Assembly (NCBI GenBank): GCA_010093485.1
Contig: MU001502.1
Location: forward strand, 1,198,057-1,262,056
Reading direction: 5' to 3'
DNA: 64,000 nucleotides
Origin: Karstenula rhodostoma CBS 690.94
Lineage: Eukaryota; Ascomycota; Dothideomycetes; Pleosporales; Didymosphaeriaceae
Below are positions 10,375 to 22,460 of this stretch, piece after piece (position 1 is the stretch's first letter; every line of letters begins with the position of its first letter). Position numbers and translations under genes: made by a program. The notes below the pieces were generated by a model that was not told the origin of the DNA, did not search any database, and saw nothing but the letters and a program-made list of their open reading frames with translations.

Positions 10375-13300
10375 TTATAGCGCGGCATCATGCGAACTGC
10401 TGGTCATGCTGCTTCGGTTAGTGCCCTCGCTTATATGGGTGACACTCGTGCGCTTGAACTGACTGGCGAGGTTGTTTTCTCGAGACGGTGGGCTTGAGAG
10501 ACCTTGTTGGAGTTGTTGGTTGCTGGGTGACGACGGAGACGTAACGGGCGCATCAGAGGCTCCATATCGCTCGCGCAAACGCTGAATCTCGCGGAGCCGG
10601 TTGCGCCACGAGGAGACAGACTCGCCGCCGTCTTTGATGAACCAAACTGCTGAAAAGACGCAAGCGTTGATGGCAATGAGGCGACAGTAAGCGGCAAGGT
10701 GCTTTCCGGCCAGAATCTTGGTCTCCGCTGCAGGAGAGATATTCGGAAAGCCCGGCTTGGTCATAACCTGTACCTTGTAGTATCGGTCCTTGCCCTCGGG
10801 GTCTGAGAGGCGGCGGTCCACAAAGGATGCTCGAGATTCGGGGGAAATGACAATGTGGACATAGTTGAACGCCGAAGGAAAGGTGTCAAAGTTGTAGGGG
10901 AGACCAGAATCGTTGAAGATGATGTTGACAAAGTCGTTGCCAATGTGGCGTTTTTTGTTGGGGTACGTCATCTCATCGTCGCGATTTGTAGGCATCATGG
11001 TCGTAATGTGGAAGACGAGCTCGATGCACCGGTCACGCCAACAGTAGGTGAATTCGCCATCTTGGTCGTTACGGGTATCGAGGCCACCGGTGTTAAACTT
11101 TGCGCCTCTCAGGCGGCACAAGATACCCAGGTCGCCAAGAAAGGACGTGTAAGCAGGCGGGCCAATATCGTTCATCATGATCTCGCGTTCGTCTGTCTGG
11201 CCATCGCCAATGTATACCACACCGACTTTGTAGTTGTCGACGGCCGAAATTCTATCAAAGGTGGCGATCGCGCGACGAGTCATGTCGTCGTCTGGTAGAA
11301 CAATAGGCGAATCGTGGCCAGAGTTCAAAGACGCATAGAAAGTCTGGAAGATGTCCTCGGGGAGGATGCCGACATAGGAGGAGCTGTCGAAACCTTCGGC
11401 GGCGAGACCGAACGTGAGAGCGACTTGATGACGTGGGGCTGGAGCGAGCAAAGGTCGCACTGAGAGGCAGCGGGTGGCACACTGTTTTGTTGTTACTACA
11501 AGTTCCGAACGTGATGGCGGCAATACTTACGGGTCTTCTGTTGATGACCTGAGAGACACCCGTTCTCGCGGCCGTCTCTATGGTCACCAAGCTGTGTCCA
11601 ACGATCCAAGATTTTTTCCACAGCTCCCCATCGCCTGGTTTGGCAAAGCTGTCGTCTGGGACGGTCTCGTCACGGTCCGAATAGCACATCAAATGCATCA
11701 TGTCCACGATAACTTGGCCTTGCTCCTCTAATTCCGCTTGTCTGCCCATGCCGTCTGTGAAACGCAGACTTCGTGCTATCCAAGGCATCAGTTTCGGGCG
11801 ATCTTCCATCTTCAGACTCATGAACCAGAACGCAATGACATGGTAGGCCAGGGAATACAAATACTGCGGCAGGTCATCCTCCACGAGCTTCGTTTGCTTC
11901 GCGGCTGCATCAGGAGATGCTGAGATTTCCCGAGAAGGTCCGCTGTGACGCAAGGACCGGTGCTGGTTGTGGAGAGCGGCCGAGGTAGCGGCTCGCTCGC
12001 GTTGATCGCGAATATGCTGCAAGTATCGGAAGCTGACCCCGAAAACCATCTTGAACTCGTCTTCGCGGAAATTCTTGTACAACTCAGGCATGCGCGGCAG
12101 GGAAGTGAGGAGGTCCAGGATATGTATGGCTGTCGCAGGTTTCGTGACAATCTGCGACATCTTTTGTACAACTATATCCAAAGATTTACCGACGGAAAGC
12201 GGCAATTCGAGGCAGCAGACAGACAGCGCGTGGATGCACCATTTCGACGTTCGATCCCAGTTGGTGATGCCGTGAATGAACGCCTTGACTAGATCGTCTT
12301 CTTCGCTCTTCTCAAAATGATCATGATAGCTGATCAGCACCGTCAGGAGATGGAACAAACACACGGCTACATCTGCTTTCTTGAGGAGAGTGTGAGGGGG
12401 AGGCTCTTGGAAAGAAGAATTGCGTATTTGTTCGCAAAGAACATTGCGAAGCATCTTCAACTGAGGTATGCAACTTCGCACAAGCGACTGATTGGACAGT
12501 TGCGGCCCCAGGTGCACAAGAACGTAGCTGTAGACTTCCCAATCGGGCGACTTTTGCAGCAAGGAAATGGCAAGTTCAAGCCACAAGGTGATCTCCATAT
12601 CCAAGATGTCGTCGCTGAGTGGAAAATATTTGGGATCGATATAAGAGAAAACGACGCGGCTGACGTCGGAGGAAGGCTCTTCGGGAAGGCCCTTCGGCCC
12701 CGGATACATCCAGAGGGGTGGGACTGGCTTCGAAACACGTCCAGCGGAATTCGAAAAGCGAGCAACGGGCTTATTGGTAGGCGGGAGCGGACTTCCCGAA
12801 ATCCTTCGCTGCTCCCGAAGTGGTGATTGGTCGTCATGTCGAGATTGGCCAGGATGGTTCTCTGTTCCAGAGGCGGTGGCCGTTTCTTCGGTCCTGCAGA
12901 GGACTGCAGCCAGACTCCTGCCTTCAGAAGACATATTGACGAAGAGAGCATGGGTGGAATCTGCCCGTAGACGGCAAAGCAGCCGCAGGACTGTGAGACG
13001 AGCATCGCTCTCGTAACCATCAGTACCCGCGACATGGCGCAAAATTTCGTACAGAAGCCGCGTCTTACGAGCAGAACGTGGAACGTTCCGGATGAACAAG
13101 CGCACGAAGCCCGTAGCGATGACATTGCAGGAAGAGCCCAATGCTCTGTCGCTCTCGAGCTGGAAAGAAGCAGCCAGTGCGTGTGCAATGCTCTCCGAAG
13201 AATGGTGTAGCACCGCAGTCCGCTGGATTCGTCTCTTCAAAAGCGCGACTATGTCTGTAAAGCTGTCCCAAGATGCTCGATCGGTAACCTCGACGGCAAA

Positions 13301-15256
13301 ATCAACTAGTTCGTTCAGAACAGCGACATCCTCCTCGTCATCGATGTTGCTCAATACGAGGGCCCCGCATTGTAGAACAAGGTCACTCGGACACAAGACT
13401 TCGACCGTGCTGTACGTTTCTCGCAATGCTTTAATGGCCATGATACGCAGTGAACGGGGTCTGCTGATGTCTTTGATGATACCAGATACCATGCTGCGGC
13501 AGGCTTCGAGCCACTTCCCGTTGGAAGGATATAGATAGCGTTCACCGACATAATACATGATCACATTCTCGGTCGTGGAATCACTGAGGCAGTGTGCCAG
13601 ACGCATGAACAGTTCCATGACGGCATCCTTTTGCACAAAGTCAAGCTCGCCGCTTATGCCGTCCAGCTTGGTTAAAATCTTGAATACTCTGTCTTCAGAA
13701 TGACGGGACAAGGTTTCTATCCGAGGTTCAGGGACAGCTAAGTCGAGGTTCGATATCACCTCGCCAGCCTCGTCGCCATTAGACACGACTGAACCCGCTC
13801 CGTTCGATAAGGCGTTGCGAGAAAGGGAACCACTCCTGGGGGTTCCGGTGTCCGTGGTCCTCTCTGATTGAGCCCGCAGACGCTCATGGCCTCGCTCAGC
13901 ACACGTGAGGATAATGTCCAAGAGCTCGGTCCAGTCAACCTCGGAAAGGAGCAAATCTTTCAGCGAAGCATCCGACAGGACTGCGTTTATGAGATCCATT
14001 ACGTACTCTTCCTGGGTCTTGTGAGGATTGTGCATAGACGCCTCCAATGCGGGGAACAGCAATGACATGGGCACAATGGGGAGGCCATTGCGTCCGTTCT
14101 CCAGGAGGAGCTGCTGCAGGACCTGAATCGTTCCTCTGTATGCGCTAGAGTCACGGTTCTTGCGAATGGGACCGTCATTCAGGGTGCGCAGGAGAGCGTT
14201 TACAGCGATCTGGCCAACGTGCGATTTGAACAGGTTGCTCAAAGTAGTCCAGGTCTGCTTCTGGAGATGGTCTAACTGACGGTGAACAGCGCAAAGCAGC
14301 TCAAGCAACGGACGTAGGGAATGATTTGGTATGTGTACGTAGGTGATGATGGTGTCAAACATTCGAATAGCATTCTCAATGTCCTGTAGCCGGCTGGTCT
14401 CTTGGCATATAGATATGACCTTGTTCAACAGATGCTCCAAGTCATCGTCGCTGAAGACTTTGGAATTGAACTTGCAGATGTCGATGGTGTATTGGAACAG
14501 CTGTGTCATGTTCTCCAGCTCTTGGACAGATTCCGCGCTCTTTTTGCTGCCACCAGTCTTCCGTGACACTCTGTACGCATCCACGCTTTGCTTGGAGACG
14601 ACATCGAAGGAAGTCAGAACGAAATGGGCCACGGATGACTCGCAGGCTTCGACATGGCGGCCGCCCTTGGTGAGAGCAGCAATGATGTCGAGGCGCTTGT
14701 CGAAGCTGCGGTCGGTTTTACGTAGGCAGGCGGCATCGAAAAGGACGTTGCGCTCGAGAGTGTTGAGCTTGGGCAGGCCGACGCAGTACCTGAGGAGTCT
14801 ATATCCGGATTCTGCCACAGCTTCTGGCTGCTCCGGGAGGAGCATATCGCTCGCGCGGGACCACAGATCCAGCACGTTCTCAATCGTGTACTCCTCCATG
14901 ATCTTGCAGATCTTGTCCACCGCAGCCGCGCGCTCGGCAAACGGACGGCTCGTGTCCAACTGCTCGACCAGACCATCCAGCTCCCGAGGCCCTCCTAGCA
15001 CCGGCCGCGCATGTTTGGGGAAGATGTGCTCGCTTATCCGCTTGAGGGATCCATCAGCGGACGAGGCAGACGGACTGGCGAGGGTCTCGGCGAGCGACGA
15101 CGAGCGAGCGGGGGTATACATGGTCGACGAGGCCGAGGGCGGCGGCGTTGGGCTCTTCAGACGACCGCCGGCCAGAGCGCGGAAGGCCCCGAACAGGGCG
15201 GCGGAGGAGGAGCGACGGTCAGGCGTGCGCGGGACATGGTCGGCCGGCGGAGACAT
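10375..15256 (-). CDS. tsc2: Tuberin (TSC2) homologue, Rheb GTPase-activating protein
   Basis: Two exons, 15256-11531 and 11481-10375, joined in phase 0 (donor GTAAGT, branch AGTAAC, acceptor ACAG) to 1610 aa. The first 1,240 residues are mostly helical, HEAT-like sequence matching tuberin in length and order, with a Ser/Pro-rich N-terminus. The second exon carries the RapGAP domain: GFDSSSYVG, then DGEFTYCWRD, then KKRHIGNDFVNIIFNDSG, where the Asn of HIGND is the catalytic asparagine thumb of the family. A Ser-rich tail ends the protein. In yeast and animals TSC2 with TSC1 converts Rheb to the GDP form and so restrains TORC1; the same role is inferred here. No TSC1 gene is in the window. 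The gene is divergent from CSE1 and appears intact. Confidence 0.92.
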
Positions 15257-16185
15257 GTGACTCGCAGCGTGTTCAGCGGAGGACTGGGCAGCTGGATCTC
15301 AGACAGCTGTCTGTGGCGACTGTGAGAATTCGACGTTTGCAGGCCGGAGTCATTCATCGAAGCGGGTCTGTTGCGGCGGGCAGATCAGATGGGCGGGGCT
15401 GCAGAGCGTTGAGCGGCACGGGAGGCGGCTGTACGGGTGGTGGGCTAGGCAGAGAGCGCGCGGAGAGTCAGGCATAGTGGGCGCTCATTTTTACGGGCGT
15501 GGCGAGAGATGGGGAGGAGGGGCGTGGGAGGAGAAAGCGCGGCCTGGGTCATGGGACGGGACGGCAGCCGCGATGGCGTTCTATCGTGAAATCTAATCTG
15601 GGGTAGAGCTTATTCAGCAAATAAAGTTATCAATTATTGCATCATTCTGTACTCAAGGTAGTCCATCTCCACTAACTCCCCACCTAATAATATTAAGAGA
15701 AAGTATTCCTTCCTTAATTTATCTAGGCAGTAATATATATATCCTTACTATAGCTAATATACTACTATAGTACTAGTAAGTCGTTAACAGTATTATACCC
15801 TAATCTAGGTAGAGCTACTTTAAGTATAATATTTGCTATTATAACCTATACGCTAGCTATGGCTAGATACTACTATTAGTTAAATAATAGGAATATGTAG
15901 ACAGTTATTATAGCTTCTATTATAATAAACTCTGCAGTGCTAGGCTTAGAGGAGTGGTTAATAGGACTAAGTGCGGATTAATGGTTAGAATTAGTGGGGG
16001 ACACTACCGCGCGATTGGAAAATACTAAAAAGGAAGTAGATGTTCTGGCGCGCCGCGGCCCGAGCGCTGAAAGAGTACTGTTTTGACGCCGCAGCAGCGC
16101 AAACACGCCAAAGGAACCACCGCCGCGCTCCACGGCCTCTCTCCCCCACCACACCACCTACCCTCTCCTGGTGAGCCCTCCCGCC
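15257..16185. promoter_or_regulatory. Shared upstream region of TSC2 and CSE1
   Basis: The 929 bases between two divergent core genes must hold both promoters. The flanks are GC-rich and the middle (about 15590-16000) is a TA-rich island listed separately. Specific factor sites could not be assigned. Confidence 0.6.
15590..16000. repeat. TA-rich island, RIP-like relic
   Basis: About 400 bases with abrupt edges, dominated by TA, CTA and TAG words and poor in CpG and CpA, between GC-rich flanks. This is what repeat-induced point mutation leaves of an old repeat in Pezizomycotina. No open frame, terminal repeat or target duplication can be recognised, so the parent element is unknown. A simple AT-rich spacer is the alternative. 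Confidence 0.5.
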
Positions 16186-19100
16186 ATGGCCACCGACATC
16201 CCCGCGCTGTCCAAGCTGCTCGCGGCCAGCTTGGACCCCCGCCAAAACAAACAAGGTATGTATGTGCGCCGGTGCCCCGCTGCTGTTTGGTATGCAGCCA
16301 TGGGCCAAAAAACATTGAGCAACGCCGCTCCTTCGTGTTGGGGGGCGTGCTCCTGGGCAGGCAGACCGCAGGTGGCGTCTGAAATAGTAGCTGCTCAGAC
16401 ATGCATGGCACTGTTCTCTGCAGCCTCGGCCTCGGCCTCTGCCTTCCAGACATCCAGCCATCCCCGTTCAAATCTCAAAAGGACCCCGCTAACTGTTCTC
16501 CACCAGCCGAGGCTGCCATCTCCCAGGAGCAGACCAAGCCGGGCTTCTCCCTCAGCCTTCTCCAGATCGTGGCCGGCGACTCGTTCCCGGCTACCATCCG
16601 ACTCGCCAGCGCCCTGTACTTCAAGAACCACATCAAGCGCCATTGGGTCGACGAGAATGGCGCCCACCAGCTGCCAGCAGACGAGGTCACCGCCATCAAG
16701 CGCGAGCTGATCGGTCTGATGGTCAGCGTGCCGCCAAACCTGCAGGCCCAGCTCGGCGAGGCCATCAGTGCGATTGCAGACAGCGATTTCTACGAGCGGT
16801 GGGACACATTGGTCGCAGACCTGGTTTCGCGACTGACCGAAGATAACACCACGGTAAACATCGGCGTCTTGCGCGTAGCACACTCCATCTTCAAGCGATG
16901 GCGGCCGCTCTTCCGCTCCGACGCCCTCTTCACCGAGATCAACCACGTCCTCACCCAGTTCTGCGAGCCGTTTTTGAAGCAGCTCCAATACGTCGACGCC
17001 ATCATTACAAACTCGCAGAACAACCCCGAGGCCCTCAAGGGCGCTTTCACCGAGCTCGATCTGATCGTTAAGCTCTTCTACGACCTCTCGTGTCAGGATT
17101 TGCCTCCCGTCTTCGAAGACAACATCGCCGCAATTGCATCCATCTGGCACAAGTACCTCGTTTACGACAATGCCGCGCTGCAGACGGACAGCGACGACGA
17201 GTCCGGCGTCCTAGAATTCACGAGGGCGGGCATATTCGAAGTTTTGATGCTGTATGTCCAAAAGTACGAGGATGTCTTTGGCGCACAACTACCCCAGTTT
17301 GTCCAGTCGACATGGCAGTTCCTCAGCTCTGTGCGCCTGGAGACCAAGTACGACATCTTGGTCAGCAAAGCGCTGCAGTTCCTCACAAGCGTCGCTTCCA
17401 CTCGACATGCCGAGTCCTTCAACAACCAGGAAGTGCTGGTCCAGATCATGGAACACATCATCCTACCTAACCTCACGTTGCGCGAATCCGATGTGGAGCT
17501 CTTCGAGGACGAGCCGATTGAGTTTATCCGCCGAGATCTTGAGGGCTCAGACAACGACACGAGGCGGAGGGCAGCGACCAATTTCCTGCGTACCCTGATG
17601 CAGCGCTACCAGGACCTCGTGACGAGCACGGCACAAAATTACATCGATCGCTACCTCCAAGAGTATGCCAAGAACCCCCAAGAGAATTGGAAGCACAAGG
17701 ATACCGCCGTGTACTTGTTTTCGGCCATCGCTGCCCTGGGGACCGTCACGGCTGGAAAGGGTGTTGTGAGTGTGAACCCTAATGTCGACGTTCTGGGCTT
17801 CTTCCAGAACAATATTGCATCTGACCTAGAGGGAGAAAGCGTCAGTCTCATCCTGAAGGTGGATTCTGTGAAGTTTTTGTACAACTTCCGCAACCAACTT
17901 TCACCCGATCTATGGCGCGCCGCCTTTCCTCTGCTTGTGAATCATCTAGGCAACTCCAACTATGTGGTGCACACCTATGCCGCAATTGCCGTGGAGCGTG
18001 CCCTGTACCTCACGGATGAGAGCACCAAAGCCTCGGTCATTCCAAGGGACCAGGTAGTCAACTCATCAAGGGAACTGCTCTCTCATCTCTTCAAGCTCGT
18101 TACGAAGGATACGGCGCCCGAAAAGATTCAAGAGAACGAATTCCTCATGAAGTGTGTGATGCGCGTCCTGATCTTCATCCGCGAGGGCGTGCTGCCTATA
18201 CATGAACTGGTGCTTACCTACTTCATCAACATCCTCAAGATTATACGGCACAACCCAAGCAATCCCCGCTTCCAGTACTTCTTGTTCGAAGCCCTCGGTG
18301 CCTTGATCCGGTTTGCGGCCCCGTCACACAGCCAGCTATTCGAAACGAAGCTCGCCGAGCCTTTCCAGCTCATTTTGGCAGACAATGTTGAGGAGTTCGC
18401 ACCATACGTCTTTCAACTCCTCGCTGCACTGCTGGAAACGAATCCTTCTGGTGCCCTCACTGCCTACTACCAGAGCCTGTCTCAAGTCATCATTCAGCCC
18501 AGCGTTTGGGAGACAAGGAGCAACGTGCCAGCTTTGGTCCGTTTACTCACTGCGATTATCTCGCGAGACGCACAGACTATCGTGGCGAACAACCGGCTGG
18601 AACCGATACTCGGCATTTTCCAGAAATTAGTCACCTCCAAGGCCAACGAGACCTACGCCTTCGAGCTCATTGAGACAATCGTTGCCACCATTCCTGTCTC
18701 GGCGCTCCAGCAATATTACCCTACGATCATTCAGCTCATGATCACCCGGCTGTCGAGTATGCGGACGGAGAACTTTACGCAGCGTTTCATTGCCTTCTAC
18801 CACTTCATCTCCTCTCGGGAAGGCATGGGCGCGGACTTCTTCATCGCCATCACTGATCAAGTCCAGCATGAGTAAGTTCTACAATCGCGCCCAATTGAAC
18901 CTTGACTAATTATGAGTAGTGTTTTCAAGGGCATTTACCTCACCATCGTCCTTCCAGAAACCCAAAAGCTGACCCGCCCGATCGACCGGAAAACCGCTGT
19001 GGTCTCCTTCACCAAGACCCTTACAGATTCACAGGCCTTCGTCGACCGATACCCCAAGGGCTGGAATCTGACCACGCAGCGGCTCATCGAGCTACTAGTC

Positions 19101-19361
19101 AACCCGCCCAAGGTCAGCAAGGGTGACGATCTCATTGCAGACGCGGATGTTGATGATATGAGCTTTGGTTTCGGCTTCACTCCACTCAACACCTGCAAGA
19201 AGCCGCTTAGAGATCCATTCCCCGAGATCACGGACGTAAAGGCGTGGGTTGGACAGTTCCTGAGGGACGCGAACTCAAAACACAGTGGCAGGATCGTCAC
19301 CTTCGTACATGAGCGATTGGATCCGGCAACGAGGCAGGCTTTGCAGGAATACATTCAGTAG
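16186..19361 (+). CDS. CSE1: CSE1/CAS, importin-alpha re-exporter (karyopherin)
   Basis: Three exons, 16186-16255, 16507-18871 and 18920-19361, give 958 aa, the usual length of Cse1. The N-terminus (MATDIPALSKLLAASLDP) is followed after the first splice by the importin-beta N-terminal block (FSLSLLQIVAGDSFPATIRLASALYFKNHIKRHW, residues about 30-65). The rest is HEAT repeats plus the family's conserved C-terminal domain (VQHDVFKGIYLTIVLPETQK). Cse1 binds RanGTP and carries importin-alpha back to the cytoplasm. The first intron is long for this locus (251 bp) with a GCTAAC branch site; the last is 48 bp. The start is fixed by the in-phase first exon. Divergent from TSC2, intact. Confidence 0.93.
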
Positions 19362-19666
19362 GTGGAGTAACGTGGCAGTTTGTGATGGACTTGGCAGAGC
19401 GTGTATGATGATATGATACCAGTTTCGCGGCGATGGATATGAAGGAGCGGGAAAGTACGTAGGTCAGCCAGCATCTTGTGTATACCTCGCTCAGCCCTGA
19501 AAATATAATACAAGTTTCCCCAATACGTGTCTCGTATGTGTCTAGTGCATTGAGCCCTTTTCTACCCGTGCATACCCTACAACAGCCATATTGAATCCAG
19601 AAACCCAGCCGACGCCACCGCCCCTCCGCAGACTCCCTGAGATGCGTTTCGAACCCTCCAACCACC
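19362..19666. other. Intergenic region between convergent genes
   Basis: Presumed 3' untranslated sequence of CSE1 and of the AlaX-type gene. Nothing else seen. Confidence 0.6.
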
Positions 19667-20509
19667 CTACGCATCCACCACCTCATAGCTCACCTTACTA
19701 ATCCCCTTCTGCCGCTTAATATTCCTCACCACGACCCTCCCCAGCTCCCCCAGCGTCCGCACATGCGTCCCCCCACACGGATAACTCCCCAGCCCCCCAA
19801 CATCCACAACGCGCACCTCCTCCCCCTCCGCCACCGCCGCGCCGTCCAGCCCACTAATACACTTCACCCCCGCCTCGGCCCCGCTCCAGAAATGAATCGC
19901 AACGACAAGGTCCAGCCGCACGAGCTCATCGACCTTATCCTGGATCGCAGCCTTCGCGTCACCAGGGATGAGACCGATGTTCTCGACAAACGCAGCGCCG
20001 GGGTAGTGGCTCGCCTTTCCATCCCTAAGGTCCTTGGGTAAGCCGGCCTCGCCCGCGCGCGAGAGGAGGTGGATGGCGAGGCCGAGGACGTGGCCGGCGG
20101 TGTGCAGACGGCTGTGCAGGGCGCGGGTGGGCACGTCGACGGCTTGCCGGACAGGCAGGCCTAGCTCTGCGGGGGTGAAGCGCGGGTCCGCGGGCTCGAA
20201 GGTGCCGAGGTGGAGGATGGCGGCGGAGACTTTGCGGACTTGGTGGACGGCGAATTTGGGGTCGTTTCCGGAGGGGGTGGGGGAGGTGAGCGTTATGGTG
20301 CCTGTGTCGGAGGGCTGGCCGCCGCCTTGGGCGTGGAAGATGGTTGAGGGCGTGGTGAGGATGTAGGGTTCTTTGTCGGGGGGCGGCTTGAAGAGGGGCT
20401 GTGTGGCGGCGGGGAGGGAGGAGAGGGGCGTGATGGAGGAGAGGGTTGTGGTGTGGGTGTGGAGGTGGCCTTCGCGGTGGTAGAGGGGGTCGGTCTTCTG
20501 GTCGGCCAT
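19667..20509 (-). CDS. AlaX-type alanyl-tRNA editing protein
   Basis: Single exon, 280 aa from the ATG at 20509. It has the AlaRS editing-domain layout without a synthetase: an N-terminal barrel-like part with FHAQGGGQPSDTG (family glycine loop), then the zinc-site motif HTAGH (HxxxH) and, further on, the Cys/His pair in YPCGGTHV. Such free-standing proteins hydrolyse Ser- or Gly-mischarged tRNA-Ala and so protect translation accuracy. The frame stays open upstream to 20662 with ATGs at 20662 and 20602. The extension is Arg/His/Ser-rich with few acidic residues and might be a mitochondrial leader. The 20509 start was chosen because MADQKTDPLY begins the conserved domain. Confidence 0.85.
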   Translation of the reverse strand: MADQKTDPLYHREGHLHTHTTTLSSITPLSSLPAATQPLFKPPPDKEPYILTTPSTIFHAQGGGQPSDTGTITLTSPTPSGNDPKFAVHQVRKVSAAILHLGTFEPADPRFTPAELGLPVRQAVDVPTRALHSRLHTAGHVLGLAIHLLSRAGEAGLPKDLRDGKASHYPGAAFVENIGLIPGDAKAAIQDKVDELVRLDLVVAIHFWSGAEAGVKCISGLDGAAVAEGEEVRVVDVGGLGSYPCGGTHVRTLGELGRVVVRNIKRQKGISKVSYEVVDA

Positions 20510-20990
20510 GGCTTTTGGGGATGATGAGGAGGATTGTTTTCGTGGTGTGCCGCGGAGGTGGTGGGGTTCAAGGCTTTGGGGAAAATGGAGGCGTGTCCGC
20601 ATGTGCTGAGTATATGTTGAATCGTTCACGGGGCTTCTATGACTGTTCCAGAGGGTTACCAAGGGCGCACATGGAAGTTTCGAGATGTGGTTTTCGAAGT
20701 ACAGTTCTGTAGACCTGCGCCCTAGATGTCATACCTCGTCTAGACTAACCCAAACTAGGAAGGTGCGATCGTGAACTAATGCAGGGACTGTGGCTGGTAT
20801 AGAGCAGCAAGTCAGGTTGATATTGCAGCATTGCCATCTATCTATAACAGTCTTTCCTCGGGTAGGGTGTTCGATTGACGCACGTAAACTATGTCCGATA
20901 TGTCCTTCGCTCGTCATAATTCTCATGAGTACATTGCCAATACGTTTCATTCAAAAGCGCGATGGCAGCATCGGCACCCGATACATTGGC
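20510..20990. other. Intergenic region, includes possible upstream starts of the AlaX gene
   Basis: The first 153 bases can be read as an N-terminal extension of the AlaX protein (to 20662). The rest is 3' sequence of the next minus-strand gene. Nothing else seen. Confidence 0.5.
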
Positions 20991-22052
20991 TCATACCCAA
21001 TCCTCATCCGGGAACAGCGACTCGCGCGTCCCAGGCCTGAACGCCCGAAACGGCGCATCCTCAATCTCCTCCCCAGACCAATTCAGATGCACGTTGAACG
21101 TCTTTGGCAGTGCCACTTGCCGCATCGGCGCAAGCAATTTCTCCTCGCAGCCCGGATCCCGGAACCCGTCGAAATACATCAGCCTAACTCTGAGCCACTT
21201 CAAGCTAGACATGTTGGATATGATATGCCATGTGCCCTCCCACGTTGCCTCGTCGTGAGGTGGGTATAGCGCAGGTCGTGATATGAGGAGAGCCTGAGCG
21301 AGGGGGTCGTAGATGGGCCACGAGATGCACCATTCGATGTCAAGATTTTGGACGAGGGACCAGCGCTGGGGGAGGATGGTGGCGGAGAAGTAGCGGAGGC
21401 AGTCGAGGTCGGAGAAGGAGAAGGTGTTGGTCGAGTAGAGGTAGTCTATTGACTCGGAATATCTAGCGTTGTTAGTTGAGTTAAGCTGACGCCGAGTGGT
21501 TGGGACTTGCATCTGTCGACACGTCAGTAGCAATGGCAGGATGTTACCATCTGTTGCGGGTGGATCATCCAGTGGTTCGCCCAGAGGCGACCACACGTTA
21601 TCAGGGCTAAAGAAGCTGTACTGCTCGGAACACTCGGCGATAGTGGAAGCTTTGCAGCGCTGGTGGCCGAGTTTGTGTTTCTTGAGCACCATATGCATTA
21701 CCGAGTCCCCTAGTGCAGCGCGATATATCATTTGTCTGAGTTCTAGAGGCAGCTGCATCAGGCGCGACGTCGACTGGTCCCGGACTACCCCGCGAGGCTT
21801 TTGCGGCTTCGCTTCGTTCTCTGCCTCTTCATTACGTCTTCTCAAGGTCAAAGCGCGCTCTGGAGGCCGGACGGGCAAAGGACGGGGGGCCATTGTCTGA
21901 CGCTTCTCAAAGCGGCGTTTGTCGCCGGATTCGCCGTGCGGGCGGAGGCGGCGCGGACAGCAGCACGAGGCGATGATGATCCAGCAGCAGAGGAAAGGTG
22001 CACAAGCCAGACCCAGGGCAATTGTGGTGACCTTGGTTCGGCGGTTTGTCAT
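20991..22052 (-). CDS. DUF7730-like fungal protein with N-terminal membrane segment
   Basis: Exons 22052-21512 plus one base (ending 21511) and 21462-20991 give 337 aa. Residues about 10-30 form a Cys-rich hydrophobic segment (LGLACAPFLCCWIIIASCCC), followed by an Arg/Pro-rich linker. Then comes the fungal core typical of DUF7730/F-box-like proteins: LMQLPLELRQMIYRAALG, LLLTCRQIYSESIDYLYSTNTFSF and WHIISNMSSLKWLRVRL. The intron 21510-21463 is 48 bp with a GC donor (GCAAGT), an ACTAAC branch site and a TAG acceptor. Splicing restores the expected CRQIYSES; reading through also stays in frame but inserts 16 odd residues. Function unknown. An upstream in-frame start exists at 22148. Confidence 0.7.
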   Translation of the reverse strand: MTNRRTKVTTIALGLACAPFLCCWIIIASCCCPRRLRPHGESGDKRRFEKRQTMAPRPLPVRPPERALTLRRRNEEAENEAKPQKPRGVVRDQSTSRLMQLPLELRQMIYRAALGDSVMHMVLKKHKLGHQRCKASTIAECSEQYSFFSPDNVWSPLGEPLDDPPATDGNILPLLLTCRQMQVPTTRRQLNSTNNARYSESIDYLYSTNTFSFSDLDCLRYFSATILPQRWSLVQNLDIEWCISWPIYDPLAQALLISRPALYPPHDEATWEGTWHIISNMSSLKWLRVRLMYFDGFRDPGCEEKLLAPMRQVALPKTFNVHLNWSGEEIEDAPFRAFRPGTRESLFPDEDWV

Positions 22053-22460
22053 ATTCAAGTGACCGGAATTGGTAGGTAGAAAAAGAAATAGAGAACACAG
22101 CTCAAGGAAGGCATGCCATGGTGAAGGACAATTGGCGCCCGCTCTCAAGACAAAGAGCAGTAAGAGGTCGATAGAAGAGGCGGGAAGAGAGACACTTTCA
22201 GACGCGCGTTAGAGATGCGGATGCGGTGCGTCATCCGCGGGCCGCCGGCTGTGGCTGGTGACGAGGGACGGCGGTGGCTGGTGATGAGGGGCGGCGATAG
22301 CAGCTTAGGTCCGCGACTAAGCTCAACCTCGGGACACTGAGGAGTCGCGGATGCAGATAGCAGCGCTACTCCAGCAGAACTAACAGTCGGAAATCATGAG
22401 TTCGCCGACCAGCTTCTTCCGTGAAACACCCACATACTGCACGTCAACTTGCAAGCCACC
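22053..22460. other. Divergent upstream region
   Basis: Lies between the DUF7730-like gene (minus) and the thioesterase remnant (plus). It contains GGCGGTGGCTGGTGA-like short direct repeats around 22245-22300. No gene seen. Confidence 0.5.

Noticed and set aside
14343..15260. Plus-strand open frame of 305 codons opposite TSC2
   Set aside because: It lies wholly within the TSC2 coding region and shows the composition of a reverse shadow, with no motif of its own.
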